64,000 nucleotides of DNA from Phaeodactylum tricornutum CCAP 1055/1. Lineage: Eukaryota > Bacillariophyta > Bacillariophyceae > Surirellales > Neidiaceae. The stretch is from assembly GCF_000150955.2 (NCBI RefSeq), contig NC_011672.1, forward strand, positions 868,001 through 932,000, written 5' to 3'. The notes beneath the pieces are model-generated. The model made no database searches. It was not told the origin of the DNA and was given only the letters and a program-made list of their open reading frames with translations. Within the stretch, counting starts at the first letter, position 1. Every line of letters starts with the position of its first letter. Shown piece by piece: positions 21,762-31,214 of the stretch. The translations under genes were made by a program, and so were the position numbers.

Positions 21762-22817
21762 CTAAGATCCTCCAGGGTTGCCATGGAAGGTATTTTGGTC
21801 GCTGTAAGCAAAAGACGAATCAGGCCCTGCCGGAAAGCCAGAAATATCCCCACTCCCTCCTCCGCTTCCATAAGGTGGTTGCTGACCTTGAGCTCCAGAC
21901 ATTTGCATGAGTAGCTGCTGCTGTTGAAGCATCTGTAATTGCTGCTGTTGTAGATGTTGTTCAAGCTGGAAAGCCATGGGGTTCTGGTTTTGCATCATGT
22001 GCTGACTGTTATCTTGCTGCGGGAATGAATTGCCCTGCATCATAGACCCTGGGAAAAATTGAGAGTTGGTCTGTCCCATCCCCATGCCAAGTCCACCAGT
22101 CCCTATACCAGCAGGAAGTCCGGACGACCCGTAGAATTGCGAAAAGTTCGCTCCAAGTCCCATCATTGGAACGTTCATCGCCGGATTAAGCATACCTTGT
22201 TGAGCGCGCAAAAGTTGTTCCATATCGAAATTCCCCGACCCTCCCATAGCGGCACTGTTTGAACCTCCCATTGTAGAAGCGAGACCCGGTACCATCTGCT
22301 GCATATCCCCTTGCGGGTTCGACTCAAACATTGTCTTTCTAGCCGCTGCCGCAGCGGCTTCCTCTTCGGCTTTTTGCGCTGCCGCTTGTTCCTTTTCCAG
22401 ACGAGCGCGTTTTGCGACATTAATATGATACTTATCCATCTCCCTGCGGTAGTTATCCATTTGATCTTTCGCTTCGGCTTTGTATCGAGCAAGTTCAATC
22501 TCGGGCAATTCCTTCCACCGTTTCCCGATTGTTTTGGCCATAGCTTCGAACCCAATACGTTTTGGAGCGTCGTCGCCCTCACTCGCTACATCTCCCGTCA
22601 ACATACGCACCCTTTCTTCCTTAAAAAAAAGATTGTAAGCACTCAGCGGACGAGGCGGCATGTCTTTGGGCTTCTTGGAACGAAACCTTTTATTTTTTGT
22701 AGCTTTCTTCGCCGACTTAGCTTTCCCTTTCGTCACCTTTGGTTCTGCCTTCTTGTCTGTAACAACGGGATCTTTGTCGCCATCATCGGACTGTGCAGCC
22801 GATGCGTTACCGGACAT
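21762..22817 (-). CDS. HMG-box DNA-binding protein with Gln/Met-rich tail
   Basis: This 351-aa nuclear protein starts with an acidic/Lys-rich leader, then a basic stretch (KSAKKATKNKRFRSKKPKD) that likely serves as nuclear localisation signal. One HMG box follows at about residues 52-130, recognisable by PPRPLSAYNLFFKEER, IGKRWKELPEIELARYKAEA and YRREMDKYH. The box has an insertion of about 12 acidic residues between helix 1 and helix 2 (LTGDVASEGDDAPKRIGFEA). The C-terminal half is Gln/Met/Gly-rich (LEQHLQQQQLQMLQQQQ), like an activation domain. HMG boxes bind and bend DNA; whether this is a sequence-specific factor or an architectural protein cannot be told. Single exon. Confidence 0.88.
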   Translation of the reverse strand: MSGNASAAQSDDGDKDPVVTDKKAEPKVTKGKAKSAKKATKNKRFRSKKPKDMPPRPLSAYNLFFKEERVRMLTGDVASEGDDAPKRIGFEAMAKTIGKRWKELPEIELARYKAEAKDQMDNYRREMDKYHINVAKRARLEKEQAAAQKAEEEAAAAAARKTMFESNPQGDMQQMVPGLASTMGGSNSAAMGGSGNFDMEQLLRAQQGMLNPAMNVPMMGLGANFSQFYGSSGLPAGIGTGGLGMGMGQTNSQFFPGSMMQGNSFPQQDNSQHMMQNQNPMAFQLEQHLQQQQLQMLQQQQLLMQMSGAQGQQPPYGSGGGSGDISGFPAGPDSSFAYSDQNTFHGNPGGS

Positions 22818-24711
22818 GTTACTGGTGACAATGCCGAAATCAGACGGGTTGGACGTGGTGGTCTAAGTTTGTGCGTGCATCCAAAAAAATTTGCACCAGT
22901 CGTTGCGCTGTTGTCGGTTGGTCCAGTTTTCGAGAGCGCAGCGTCGGCACGTGCAGATAAAAACAGTATTGAACTGGATTGGAAAATAGAGAAGCGTGCC
23001 CAAACAGTACCGAATCTCTGTAGACACGTACACAATGTCATTGCGATACTGTTTTCAAGATGCTGATTCGGCAAATAAGAAAAGAAAGAAGCGGGTCGGC
23101 GCGAGTATACCATTGTAGAACTCGACAAAATGGCTCGTTAATCTATTTTCTTTGAAACGTACTTTTTTCGAAAAATGATGGTATATGGCAATTAGGTTTC
23201 ACGTCGAGTTCTGTATTATACTTTTCGCAAAAGTTAATTTAAAAGTCCTTCCTGCACAAGCCGTGCCTCTTCCGTTAAATTCTCATATCAACCAAAATTG
23301 GCGGATTCTCTGTTTTGCCACGAACATAGATGTCGTCTGCCCGCCGACATATGGGATACAAAGTCGTGCTTCCGATTTGGGACTTAGTAATTATGATCCG
23401 CTGGCGAATTTTTGGCTTTCGAGACAGATGTCCAATGTAAAACTGCATAGCGCAAATGGGAGCATGACATCACATTCTGCTATACATTCACAATACCACA
23501 ATCCTCCGTAACCGTAAATGATCCATACAATTTCAACAATAATTTGAGTCATGATTTTTTCAAGTATTATGAAATGCCGTGAAAACTTTAATTGGACTAC
23601 CTACTCTCTTGATGGTGAGCTAATGGATCAGTGGAAAGCTTAACAGAAACCACTCAACAAGACTTTTCAAGTAAGATGCCGTTGCAAAATTGGACTGTTG
23701 CTTTTGCCACAATGCACATCCCAACCAAGCAGAAATGTGTCCAAAACCAAGAATTCTTTCTTTCCAAACAAATTTTTGATGGTCCTGAGTCTGCATTGAT
23801 GAGATAACGTAGCCTGTCTGAATTCTTGTCCAATCCTAGTGTGCGTGTTTCAAGATGCTGAAGACACTCTGCGCAAAAGTACTTTAAGCCAGTCATGTGC
23901 TACTATTCTAGCGAATGATTCTCTTGTGTGACAGCATACAGAGTCTTTTGTTGACCCTGTCCCTCCTTGTGCACATGAAGATTTCTTGTACTATCTGCAA
24001 AATCATCAGGCCAAGCTGTAGCATTTTATGCATTGTTACAGTTCTTTTTTGAGGAAGATCATCTGGTGAAAATCAAGATTTGCTAACTGTATCAAAGATG
24101 GGGCCTGATTGCTTTCTTAAGTAGCGGCAATTAATTAAGTTTTGTAAAAGATGGTTCTTCTCCTTCATATGGCAACCTTCATTCGTCAAAATGGAACATT
24201 CCCCAAAATTCAGTTCTCTTGCTAAAGACTTTGTGGGAGTTTCTTGATTCCTTTCCATCTCAAAACCCTTCAAAGAGATCTTGCAAATTCTATAGGTAGC
24301 AGAAAGCTTTAGCAAGTTATGATGGCGTCGATGGTTATGGTTTCTGTTTCCCTCTGAGGTGAAGCTAGCAGCAATATAAAAGGTAAACACCATTTGATTC
24401 AAAAATGTAAATACATTATTTAGGATCTATGGCGCGCGATAATTGCTACTGCTTACAGTTAGAAACCACCAGCGCCCCACCCTTGTTACTTTGTTAATCC
24501 TGATATTTGCCGGTTTAGCGGGTTTGCGGCTTCATCGAGGCCGCGTTAGTGAATTTCCTCGTGTTTTCATGTGGATCGACGTACAGGCAGATCGCTGTCG
24601 CCAAGCCAACGAAAAATTGTCTGATAACGAGATCTGAGAAATGTTTCACTGGACATCCCACTGATCTCATTTTCTGCCTGAGGAAGTGTCCGATAGAAGG
24701 GCCCATTCACC
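22818..24711. other. Long gene-free stretch (about 1.9 kb)
   Basis: Divergent promoter region between the HMG-box gene and KRI1. Two minus-strand frames of 80 and 109 codons (23654-23896 and 24073-24402) have Cys, Lys and Asn-rich peptides unlike the neighbours but match no family I recognise; the sequence between them is full of stops. They could be remnants of an old mobile element or of a decayed gene. No RNA gene is recognised. Confidence 0.4.
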
Positions 24712-26943
24712 ATGGCGGCACAGCCAGCCGTAAGCCAAGGATCTACTCTTTTTGACTCAGACAACGAGGATGGACGGGTTTTCAAGGTAAACACGAAGTA
24801 CGCCAAAGAGTACGAGTCCCGGAAACAAAAAGAGGAGTTGAGGCGAGTGCAGTTTCAAGGTGATGATGACGATGGCGAGAGTACTGACTCTTCTGAAGAC
24901 GAAGACGCAGAACTCCTTACTGCCAAGCTGGACACGAATATAATAAAGACGATTAATATACTGCGAAGCAAAGACTCTCGTATTTACGACCCTTCCGTAA
25001 ATTTCTTCGACAACGCAGAAGACAGTGAAGAGGACTCACTGCCTACGAAAGAGTCAAAGTCGAAACCGAAGCGCTACAAGGATGTTGTCAGAGAACAGAT
25101 ATTGAAACAAATGGACGAAGATGTGCCAATTGGAGAAGAAAACGATAATGATTACGGGGTTCTGGCATCCGACGAAGCGAAATCTCGACTCGCCTACGAC
25201 AATCGCCAGCAAGAACTACGAAAAGCCTTCGTCGACTCCACGACCGGCAAAAAGGGCTATGGCATCGATGACGACGGAGAAGATAGCGACGATGATTCGG
25301 ATACCTTCTTAGTTGTTAAGAAAGTTAGCAAAGGAATTACGGAAGACGAAGATACCGCAGAAGCCCGTCAGGAATTTTTACAAGAGATGGAAAAGCTTGA
25401 AAAGACGGCGCGCGACGACAACCGCGATTTCGTCGACCCAAAAGGCGAAGTAAAAGACGGCGAACGCTTTTTGCTTGATTTTTTCAAGCGACGTAATTGG
25501 CTAGAGAGAGATAATGGAGATAGCGGGCCGGACGGAAATAGCATAAAGGGCATTCAACCCCCCAGACCGATTGCGGGCGATGGAAACGAATCAGAGAACT
25601 CACTGGAACAGCTGCACAAGACGGACGACTTTGAAGCGCAGTATAACTTCAGATTTGAAGAAGCTGCAGCGAAATCACAGTCAGGTGCGGATTTCTCAAT
25701 CATCGGTTACGCCCGCGGGCAAACAATGAATACGCTCCGTCGTAAAGACGAAAGTCGTAGAGATAAAAGATTGAGTCGTAAAGATCGCAAAGTAGCTGAT
25801 CGAACAGCCAAAGAAGAGCAGCTGAAGCGCCTGAAAAATGCCAAGAGACAAGAAATGGAAGGAAAATTGAAGCAAGTTAAGTCAGTTCTTGGTGAGGTTG
25901 AAAATCGTGGCGAAGCAGTGGACGAGGCTGCAATTCTGAAATTGCTCGAGGGTGATTTTGATCCTGAAGAATTTGAGGTACTGATGGAGAAAACGTACGG
26001 CGAAGATTTTTACGGAAAAGAAGATTCGGAATGGCAGAATGATAAGGACGTGCGGGAGTCCTTAAAGCACGATGAGGACGGCGACCTTCTCGTTGGCGAG
26101 GGTGACTCCGACGGTGGCTTATACGATAACGTCGAAGAGGATACCGAAAGCTACAAAGATGGTCACGAAACGCCGGCCGATGAAAACGACGAAGAAGGAT
26201 GGCCAGAGGAAGAAGAAGTTAGAGAAGAAATAGAAGAGACAGAGCTGGAAAGAACTGTGAAATTAAAAGTGGAAAACGAGCTATACAAACTGGACTACGA
26301 AGACATTGTTGCAGATATTCCCACTCGATTTAAGTACCGTCAGGTTGAAGCCAATAATTTTGGGCTCTCTACGGAAGAGATTCTGCTAGCCCGGGATACC
26401 ACGTTGAAGCAGTTTGTTTCTCTGAAAAAACTGGCGCCTTATAACGAAGCCGGTGAGCATTTTGTGGGCAGTAGGAAACGGAGACGATTCCGCGATTTGC
26501 TCAAGCAAGAGTTGGAAGAGACCGTAAAAAGCTCCAAAGCTGTGGCGGAAGAAGGCGCCGACGAACCGGCAATGGAGGATCGAACGCAAACGAAAAAACG
26601 TCGCCGCCTGAAGAAAGGAAAGAAGGCTGAAAACGTACCTGGAGATGCTACCGGTACGGCCAATTCTGACATTTTGGAAAGATCGGAGGAGACCGACGAG
26701 GGGCCGAAAACGAAGCGGCGGCGAAGAAAGAAGCTGAAAAAAGAAGAACTAACCGATGGCAATCTCGAGAAGACGGAGAAAAAGACGAACAAGCATAGTA
26801 TCAAGGCAAGGCTTGAGTCCGAAGCTCAAGAAGAAAACAAGGTTGATAAACGAAATCACCACACCAAGAAGCCAAGGCACAAGAAAAAAAAGTCCGGGAT
26901 TGAAGGAGTATCGCATTCTCGACTTGAATCGTATGGGCTATAG
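24712..26943 (+). CDS. KRI1: KRI1 ribosome biogenesis factor
   Basis: This 743-aa nucleolar protein matches KRI1, which works with KRR1 in 40S subunit assembly. The N-terminal half is acidic and charged, with runs such as DSSEDEDAELLTAK. The centre holds the Kri1 signature GADFSIIGYARGQTMNTLRR followed by a KDESRRDKRLSRKDRKV basic coil and KRLKNAKRQEMEGKLKQV. The C-terminal Kri1_C region is clear: YKLDYEDIVADIPTRFKYRQV then NNFGLSTEEILLARDTTLKQ and VSLKKLAPYNE. The tail carries several Lys/Arg clusters (TKKRRRLKKGKKA, KTKRRRRKKLKKE) typical of nucleolar proteins. The ATG at 24712 sits before a SxLFDSDNEDG segment, consistent with the KRI1 N-terminus. Single exon. Confidence 0.92.
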   Translation: MAAQPAVSQGSTLFDSDNEDGRVFKVNTKYAKEYESRKQKEELRRVQFQGDDDDGESTDSSEDEDAELLTAKLDTNIIKTINILRSKDSRIYDPSVNFFDNAEDSEEDSLPTKESKSKPKRYKDVVREQILKQMDEDVPIGEENDNDYGVLASDEAKSRLAYDNRQQELRKAFVDSTTGKKGYGIDDDGEDSDDDSDTFLVVKKVSKGITEDEDTAEARQEFLQEMEKLEKTARDDNRDFVDPKGEVKDGERFLLDFFKRRNWLERDNGDSGPDGNSIKGIQPPRPIAGDGNESENSLEQLHKTDDFEAQYNFRFEEAAAKSQSGADFSIIGYARGQTMNTLRRKDESRRDKRLSRKDRKVADRTAKEEQLKRLKNAKRQEMEGKLKQVKSVLGEVENRGEAVDEAAILKLLEGDFDPEEFEVLMEKTYGEDFYGKEDSEWQNDKDVRESLKHDEDGDLLVGEGDSDGGLYDNVEEDTESYKDGHETPADENDEEGWPEEEEVREEIEETELERTVKLKVENELYKLDYEDIVADIPTRFKYRQVEANNFGLSTEEILLARDTTLKQFVSLKKLAPYNEAGEHFVGSRKRRRFRDLLKQELEETVKSSKAVAEEGADEPAMEDRTQTKKRRRLKKGKKAENVPGDATGTANSDILERSEETDEGPKTKRRRRKKLKKEELTDGNLEKTEKKTNKHSIKARLESEAQEENKVDKRNHHTKKPRHKKKKSGIEGVSHSRLESYGL

Positions 26944-27275
26944 ATTTGTAAATCTAGACGACCTGTCTTTACAGTTAATTCAATTCCAACACTACCGCAT
27001 AGTGTCAATTTTGGACAAATTGTATTTTCTGAGCCGTTGACTCCTCCGGGACCCGGAATCCTAAGCATGCCTGACGAAGGCCGGTGGTCGAGAAAAGTGT
27101 AGACCGAAATTGTTGACTGTGAGGCTTTCATCAGCCACGCCTTTCATTAGGTCCGTGACCGAAGTCAATATGGAGCGTCAGCATTAGACAACACACGGAT
27201 CTTCGTCGCCGAGACCCGCAATTTAATTTTTGAGCAAATCTTCGGATTGGCGAGAGCGCAGTCATTCCAAGAAAC
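26944..27275. other. Short intergenic gap
   Basis: 332 bp between KRI1 and the FKBP gene, both on the plus strand. Nothing beyond presumed 3' UTR and promoter sequence is seen. Confidence 0.4.
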
Positions 27276-28019
27276 ATGCGTAGACTGAGAGTGCGCTTGG
27301 CGCTAATATCGCTCCTCTTATGGATGACGACTGCGTTCCAACAAAGTCAACGGATTCGTCCATCGACGTCGGAAATAAGCCGTTCGAGGCATGTCATGCT
27401 ACTCTCATTGGAATATTTAAAACATGACCTGTGGCTTCCCTTGATTGCGGAAGACCCCGGAGCTGTGCAGAAGAGGATTGTACAAGTTGGCAGCGGTAAA
27501 ATAAATTCCGAGGGCGCCGTTGTTGGCATCGACTACGTTGGCACCTTGGCAAGTTTAGGCAACGAATGGACACCACATGAAGTTGTCGATTGCTGGCTGA
27601 AATCACAGCAAGGCATGGAAGGGTTGATCGACGCATTCTTGCTGCACAACATCGACGGAGCTAAACTACTCGAACCCGACTACTTGACGGAAGCGTTCGT
27701 CACGGACACACTGGGCGTCTCCAACAAGATTCAAGCCAAAAAACTTATCATGGCGGCAAAGCGATTACGGAAACAAACGGAGGATTACGCAATTGGAGAC
27801 GTCTTTGACTCGGGGACATCCACGTTCACGCTAGGCCAAAGCAAGATGATTCGTGCCATTGAAAGCACTGTGGCTACCATGAAACTGGGAGAAACATGCA
27901 GAGTACTATGTCGGTCAGACTACGCCTACGGTTCGGAAAGCTTTCGGCGGAGGAATGGAGAAGCTGTTGTACCACCATTCGCCACGCTGTGTTTTGAAGT
28001 TTCTTTGACGCATTGCTAG
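27276..28019 (+). CDS. Plastid-type FKBP with a SAM domain inserted inside the FKBP fold
   Basis: This 247-aa protein begins with a 20-residue signal peptide (RVRLALISLLLWMTTA) with Phe right after the predicted cleavage site (TTA|FQQ), the diatom plastid-import signature. The FKBP fold starts at about residue 66 (GAVVGIDYVGTLAS) and resumes at about 174 (DVFDSGTSTFTLGQSKMIRA), then DYAYG near 215 and VVPPFATLCFEVSL at the end. Between these halves, about residues 97-166, lies a SAM-like domain (WTPHEVVDCWLKS, then HNIDGAKLLE and LGVSNKIQAKKLIMAAKRL). The insertion is in the loop between the Tyr-Gly-Leu strand and the FDSG strand of FKBP. Active-site residues are mostly kept (Tyr, Phe-Asp, Phe, Tyr), but the Trp at the pocket floor is Ile. 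It may be a prolyl isomerase with a protein- or RNA-binding insert, or a binding-only protein. Confidence 0.85.
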   Translation: MRRLRVRLALISLLLWMTTAFQQSQRIRPSTSEISRSRHVMLLSLEYLKHDLWLPLIAEDPGAVQKRIVQVGSGKINSEGAVVGIDYVGTLASLGNEWTPHEVVDCWLKSQQGMEGLIDAFLLHNIDGAKLLEPDYLTEAFVTDTLGVSNKIQAKKLIMAAKRLRKQTEDYAIGDVFDSGTSTFTLGQSKMIRAIESTVATMKLGETCRVLCRSDYAYGSESFRRRNGEAVVPPFATLCFEVSLTHC

Positions 28020-28890
28020 CGCGACAATGACAGAAGTACCTGAATGCGCGTGGAGCTAGAGAGCCGTGGATGATCCAAAATTGAATAGTAAAGCATGAAT
28101 TACTTACTCAATCATAGTCTCGTTTCCGCCTTGTCTCTACTTTTGCCTTGGTTTTCCATTGCTGTACACGGTAAGAAGATTTATAGCTAGCTAATCGAGA
28201 AGAGGTACCAACCGGTAGATTCAGCGAGGATGTTTTACATTACAATATCACAGTCAGTAACTTAAAACAGTTGACTATGAGACAAAAGAGGAAGATGTCT
28301 ATACCCTATCCTTTGCAGAAACAAGGTTTAACTCTACGGGGAAAGGTTTTCGGGGTCAGTCAGAGCAAGGGGCATAAATGACCAATGAGCGAAGCCTTGG
28401 GCAGATGGAATTTGCGCAGGATGTGCCTATAAGCTTGACACACTTGTTCCACGAGTCGTACAGTATAAGTCTCGTTGGCCTCGTCGTGACATCTTACGAC
28501 ACGGTCGTATTATCAATCTTTGGTGACGCGCATATGATCTTCATGTCGTAGTCCCTTTCCGAACAGAAGGACGGCTTGAAACTATGACGTCAGGTCTTGC
28601 GTGGCAAGAATCGACTGGACCAACCAGATCTTCTACTACTGAGGCGTCGCGGAGTTGATTCTTGGCCACGCGAGAAGCTAGGGCCGGAAGATCGGCACCA
28701 AACGAGAAACCGTGAACGAGAAAGAGCCGACTTTCTCGAGTTTTCTTTGGCAAACTGGTGTCCCGAACTCGGACGATCGTGCCAGAAATAAAAACCATTC
28801 CCCATCGCATTACGTTAGTTCTTTGCATTCCAATCTTTTCAGGAATCAATCCAAAGATCTCTTTGCTAACCTCTCTGATCGATCACAGGC
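28020..28890. other. Gene-free stretch upstream of phosphoglycerate mutase
   Basis: About 870 bp without a supported gene. Overlapping frames on both strands near 28541-28849 have no family resemblance. A possible acceptor (GATCACAG) just before 28889 means an additional 5' exon of the mutase gene could hide here. Confidence 0.4.
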
Positions 28891-30385
28891 ATGTTGGTTC
28901 CTCATCCTTCCGGTACGGCCATGCGAGGACTGCGAGAGGAAGCCTGCCGATTCCTCTCTTCGCGATCCTTCGGCGCAACGGTGGATGCGACCCACGCACG
29001 AATGGGAGGAAACTTTGTAAATTCTGTGCAAGCATGCAATAATGGGAAACGAGTTTGTTGGCATCAGCGCAATCGGCGCACATTTTCCGTTGTCGCAACG
29101 CAGCGCAACGGGATTGGGCATCGGACAACCCAGGGGGAAATGGAAGCCGTACCCAGGCGGCACTTTACGAGTCTCAACCAATCAACTCCCTTTCAACTTT
29201 GCTTTCTTCGACACGGACAGTCGACCTGGAACCGAGATAATATCTTTATTGGATGGGTAAGTCGCTTTATATAAACTGCAGACTTTTGCGCTTTGGCAAG
29301 GCAGCCGCGCCAAAGCGGGAGCTGTACAGCGTACGTCTTTCTCACTATTCGAATGCTGCTCGATTGCTTGCCTAAAAGACGGACACTCCGTTGACTGATG
29401 ACGGGGTTTTGGAAGCCCGTGTTGCCGGAAAGATGCTCCACAAGTCCGGTATTCGATTCGACGAAGTGCATACCTCACTGCTGCGCCGGAGTATTCGCAC
29501 GACCAATCTGGCACTGATGGAACTCGGTCAAGAGTATTTGCCCGTACACAAACACTGGCGGCTTAACGAACGCTGTTACGGCGATTTAGTAGGCAAGAAC
29601 AAAAAGGAGGTCGTCATGCAGCACGGAGCGGATCAAGTAAAACGCTGGCGTCGGTCGTACGACGAACCACCCCCACCCATGTCGGACGACCACCCCTATC
29701 ATCCTGCGCGTGATCCGCGCTATCAAAATGTAAGTCCATGAGATTCGGAAAACTCATCGTACTCGCTGTGGATATCCGTTCCCAATTATAACTCACCCCT
29801 CTTCGTTTCAATCTTAAAAAGATTTTGGACGAGTTGCCCAAGTCGGAGTCTCTGAAAAATACCGTGGAACGGTCGAGCTTGTACTGGGACGAAGTCCTTG
29901 CCCCGGCTCTCCGCGAAGGAAAAACTCTCCTTGTCGTGGGTCACGAAAACAATTTGCGTTCATTACTTATGCGTCTCGAGGACATTGCTCCCGAAGATAT
30001 CATAAATCTGAGTCTACCACGGGCTGTCCCACTCGCATACCGCCTCGACGAGAATTTGAAGCCGCTCCCCCGGGAAGATGGCAAGCTGGACGAAGCGACG
30101 GGATTTTTGAAGGGTACTTGGCTGGGAGGCGACCAGGCTGTATCGGAGATCTTGGATCGGGACCACAAACAAGTTTACGATACGGCCATTACGACCAATC
30201 TCGAAATCGGCCAAGATCGGGAGAAGTGGAATAATTGGATGGAATTTATCATGGGCAAGCCGTCTGCCAAACAAAAGAGAATAGGTGGTGACAAGCAGAA
30301 CGGTTTTGCTGGCGGGGCTGCAATACCCGGCGTCAATCACCGTACATTCACTCTACAGCAGGAACGGAAACAGGAGTCGCAGTAA
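28891..30385 (+). CDS. 2,3-bisphosphoglycerate-dependent phosphoglycerate mutase, three exons, likely organellar
   Basis: Exons are 28891-29256, 29379-29729 and 29822-30385, separated by introns with GTAAGT donors and AAAAG acceptors (122 and 92 bp), both in phase 0. The spliced product is about 426 aa. The enzyme interconverts 3- and 2-phosphoglycerate in lower glycolysis. The catalytic phospho-His motif is LRHGQSTWNRDNIF, exon 1 ends FIGW and exon 2 continues TDTPLTDDG, as in all dPGMs. Exon 2 carries HTSLLRRSIRTTNLAL, WRLNERCYGDLVG and DEPPPPM; exon 3 carries VVGHENNLRSLL with the second catalytic His and LSLPRAVPLAYRLDENL. About 110 residues precede the catalytic domain. From the Met at 28921 the leader (MRGLREEACRFLSSRSFGA) looks like a mitochondrial presequence, fitting the mitochondrial lower glycolysis reported for diatoms. 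The start Met is not certain. Confidence 0.9.
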
Positions 30386-31214
30386 TGGAGATCTTTGAAA
30401 ACGGCTGCATTGGAAGAGTTTGTATTTGGCATAGCATGGAAACAAGACGACACCCACACGGGCGGAACACTACAATTAGGGGCCATTTTGGAGGGTACAT
30501 GCACAATGCCAAGGAATCTTATCTTAGAGCTAGTAACTATTTTTTCCAGAGTAATTAATGTTGTATTACAGATGCTCTTTCTTGTACGCTTCCAACTGCC
30601 ACATTCGCTCATATTCTCTGGTGCTACAGTGGGCGTGTGTGAGCTTGCTCCGAGGCTGAGAACAGTTTTTTAATAGCAGCCACATTCATTCATATTCTTT
30701 GGATGTTTAAATTGCGCGTGTTGACGTTGTTGATCCTCGATCGAGAACATTTTTTTCAATAAAAGCCACATTCATTCTTACGGTATTTATTGTTGTAAAA
30801 ATTGCGCGTGTTCACGTTGATCCTAGATCGATAATATTATTTTTCACACTCCATTAGGTCTATTAATTCGTAGTTCTTTCATATTAATTAGTGTTAAGTA
30901 GATTGAGTCCCTACACGGGTTGGTTTCCCATTCATTGTCAACTACTAAATAATAGGAGTAGAGAAATCTTATTCGCGTTTTTGCTTACATTAGTGTTGCC
31001 ACTGAAAGCCACCGAGTACCGGATTACGTGACCCAGAAAATCGAACTTCATAGAGGAAAGGAACTGCAAACCAGCGGCCTACCTAGTAGAGTCAAAAACA
31101 AGGAGACGTGTCGTTCCACTGCTGGACATTATACTCTATTCAGGTGTGTTGTGAATTGTTTGTTGCGCTCTACTGGATGGCATCGTCCCATTTCCACAAC
31201 AGACTTCTTTCACC
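30386..31214. other. Intergenic region with three diverged tandem copies
   Basis: AT-rich gap between phosphoglycerate mutase and the transporter. Its main content is the three-copy repeat listed at 30598-30850. No gene is supported. Confidence 0.45.
30598..30850. repeat. Three imperfect tandem copies, about 81-86 bp each
   Basis: Copies start GCCACATTC at 30598, 30679 and 30765. Copies 2 and 3 share AAATTGCGCGTGTT, ACGTTG, GATCCT and GATCGA blocks and end in T-rich ATTTTTTTCA; copy 1 is more diverged. They lie downstream of the phosphoglycerate mutase gene and may affect its 3' end processing or be a neutral duplication. Confidence 0.7.

Noticed and set aside
22311-23066. Plus-strand open frame of 251 codons
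   Set aside because: It is antisense to the HMG-box gene; the Phe/Arg/Leu-rich composition is what Lys/Glu codons give on the reverse strand.
28541-28849. Minus-strand frame of 102 codons
   Set aside because: No recognisable domain, overlapped by equally long frames on the other strand.
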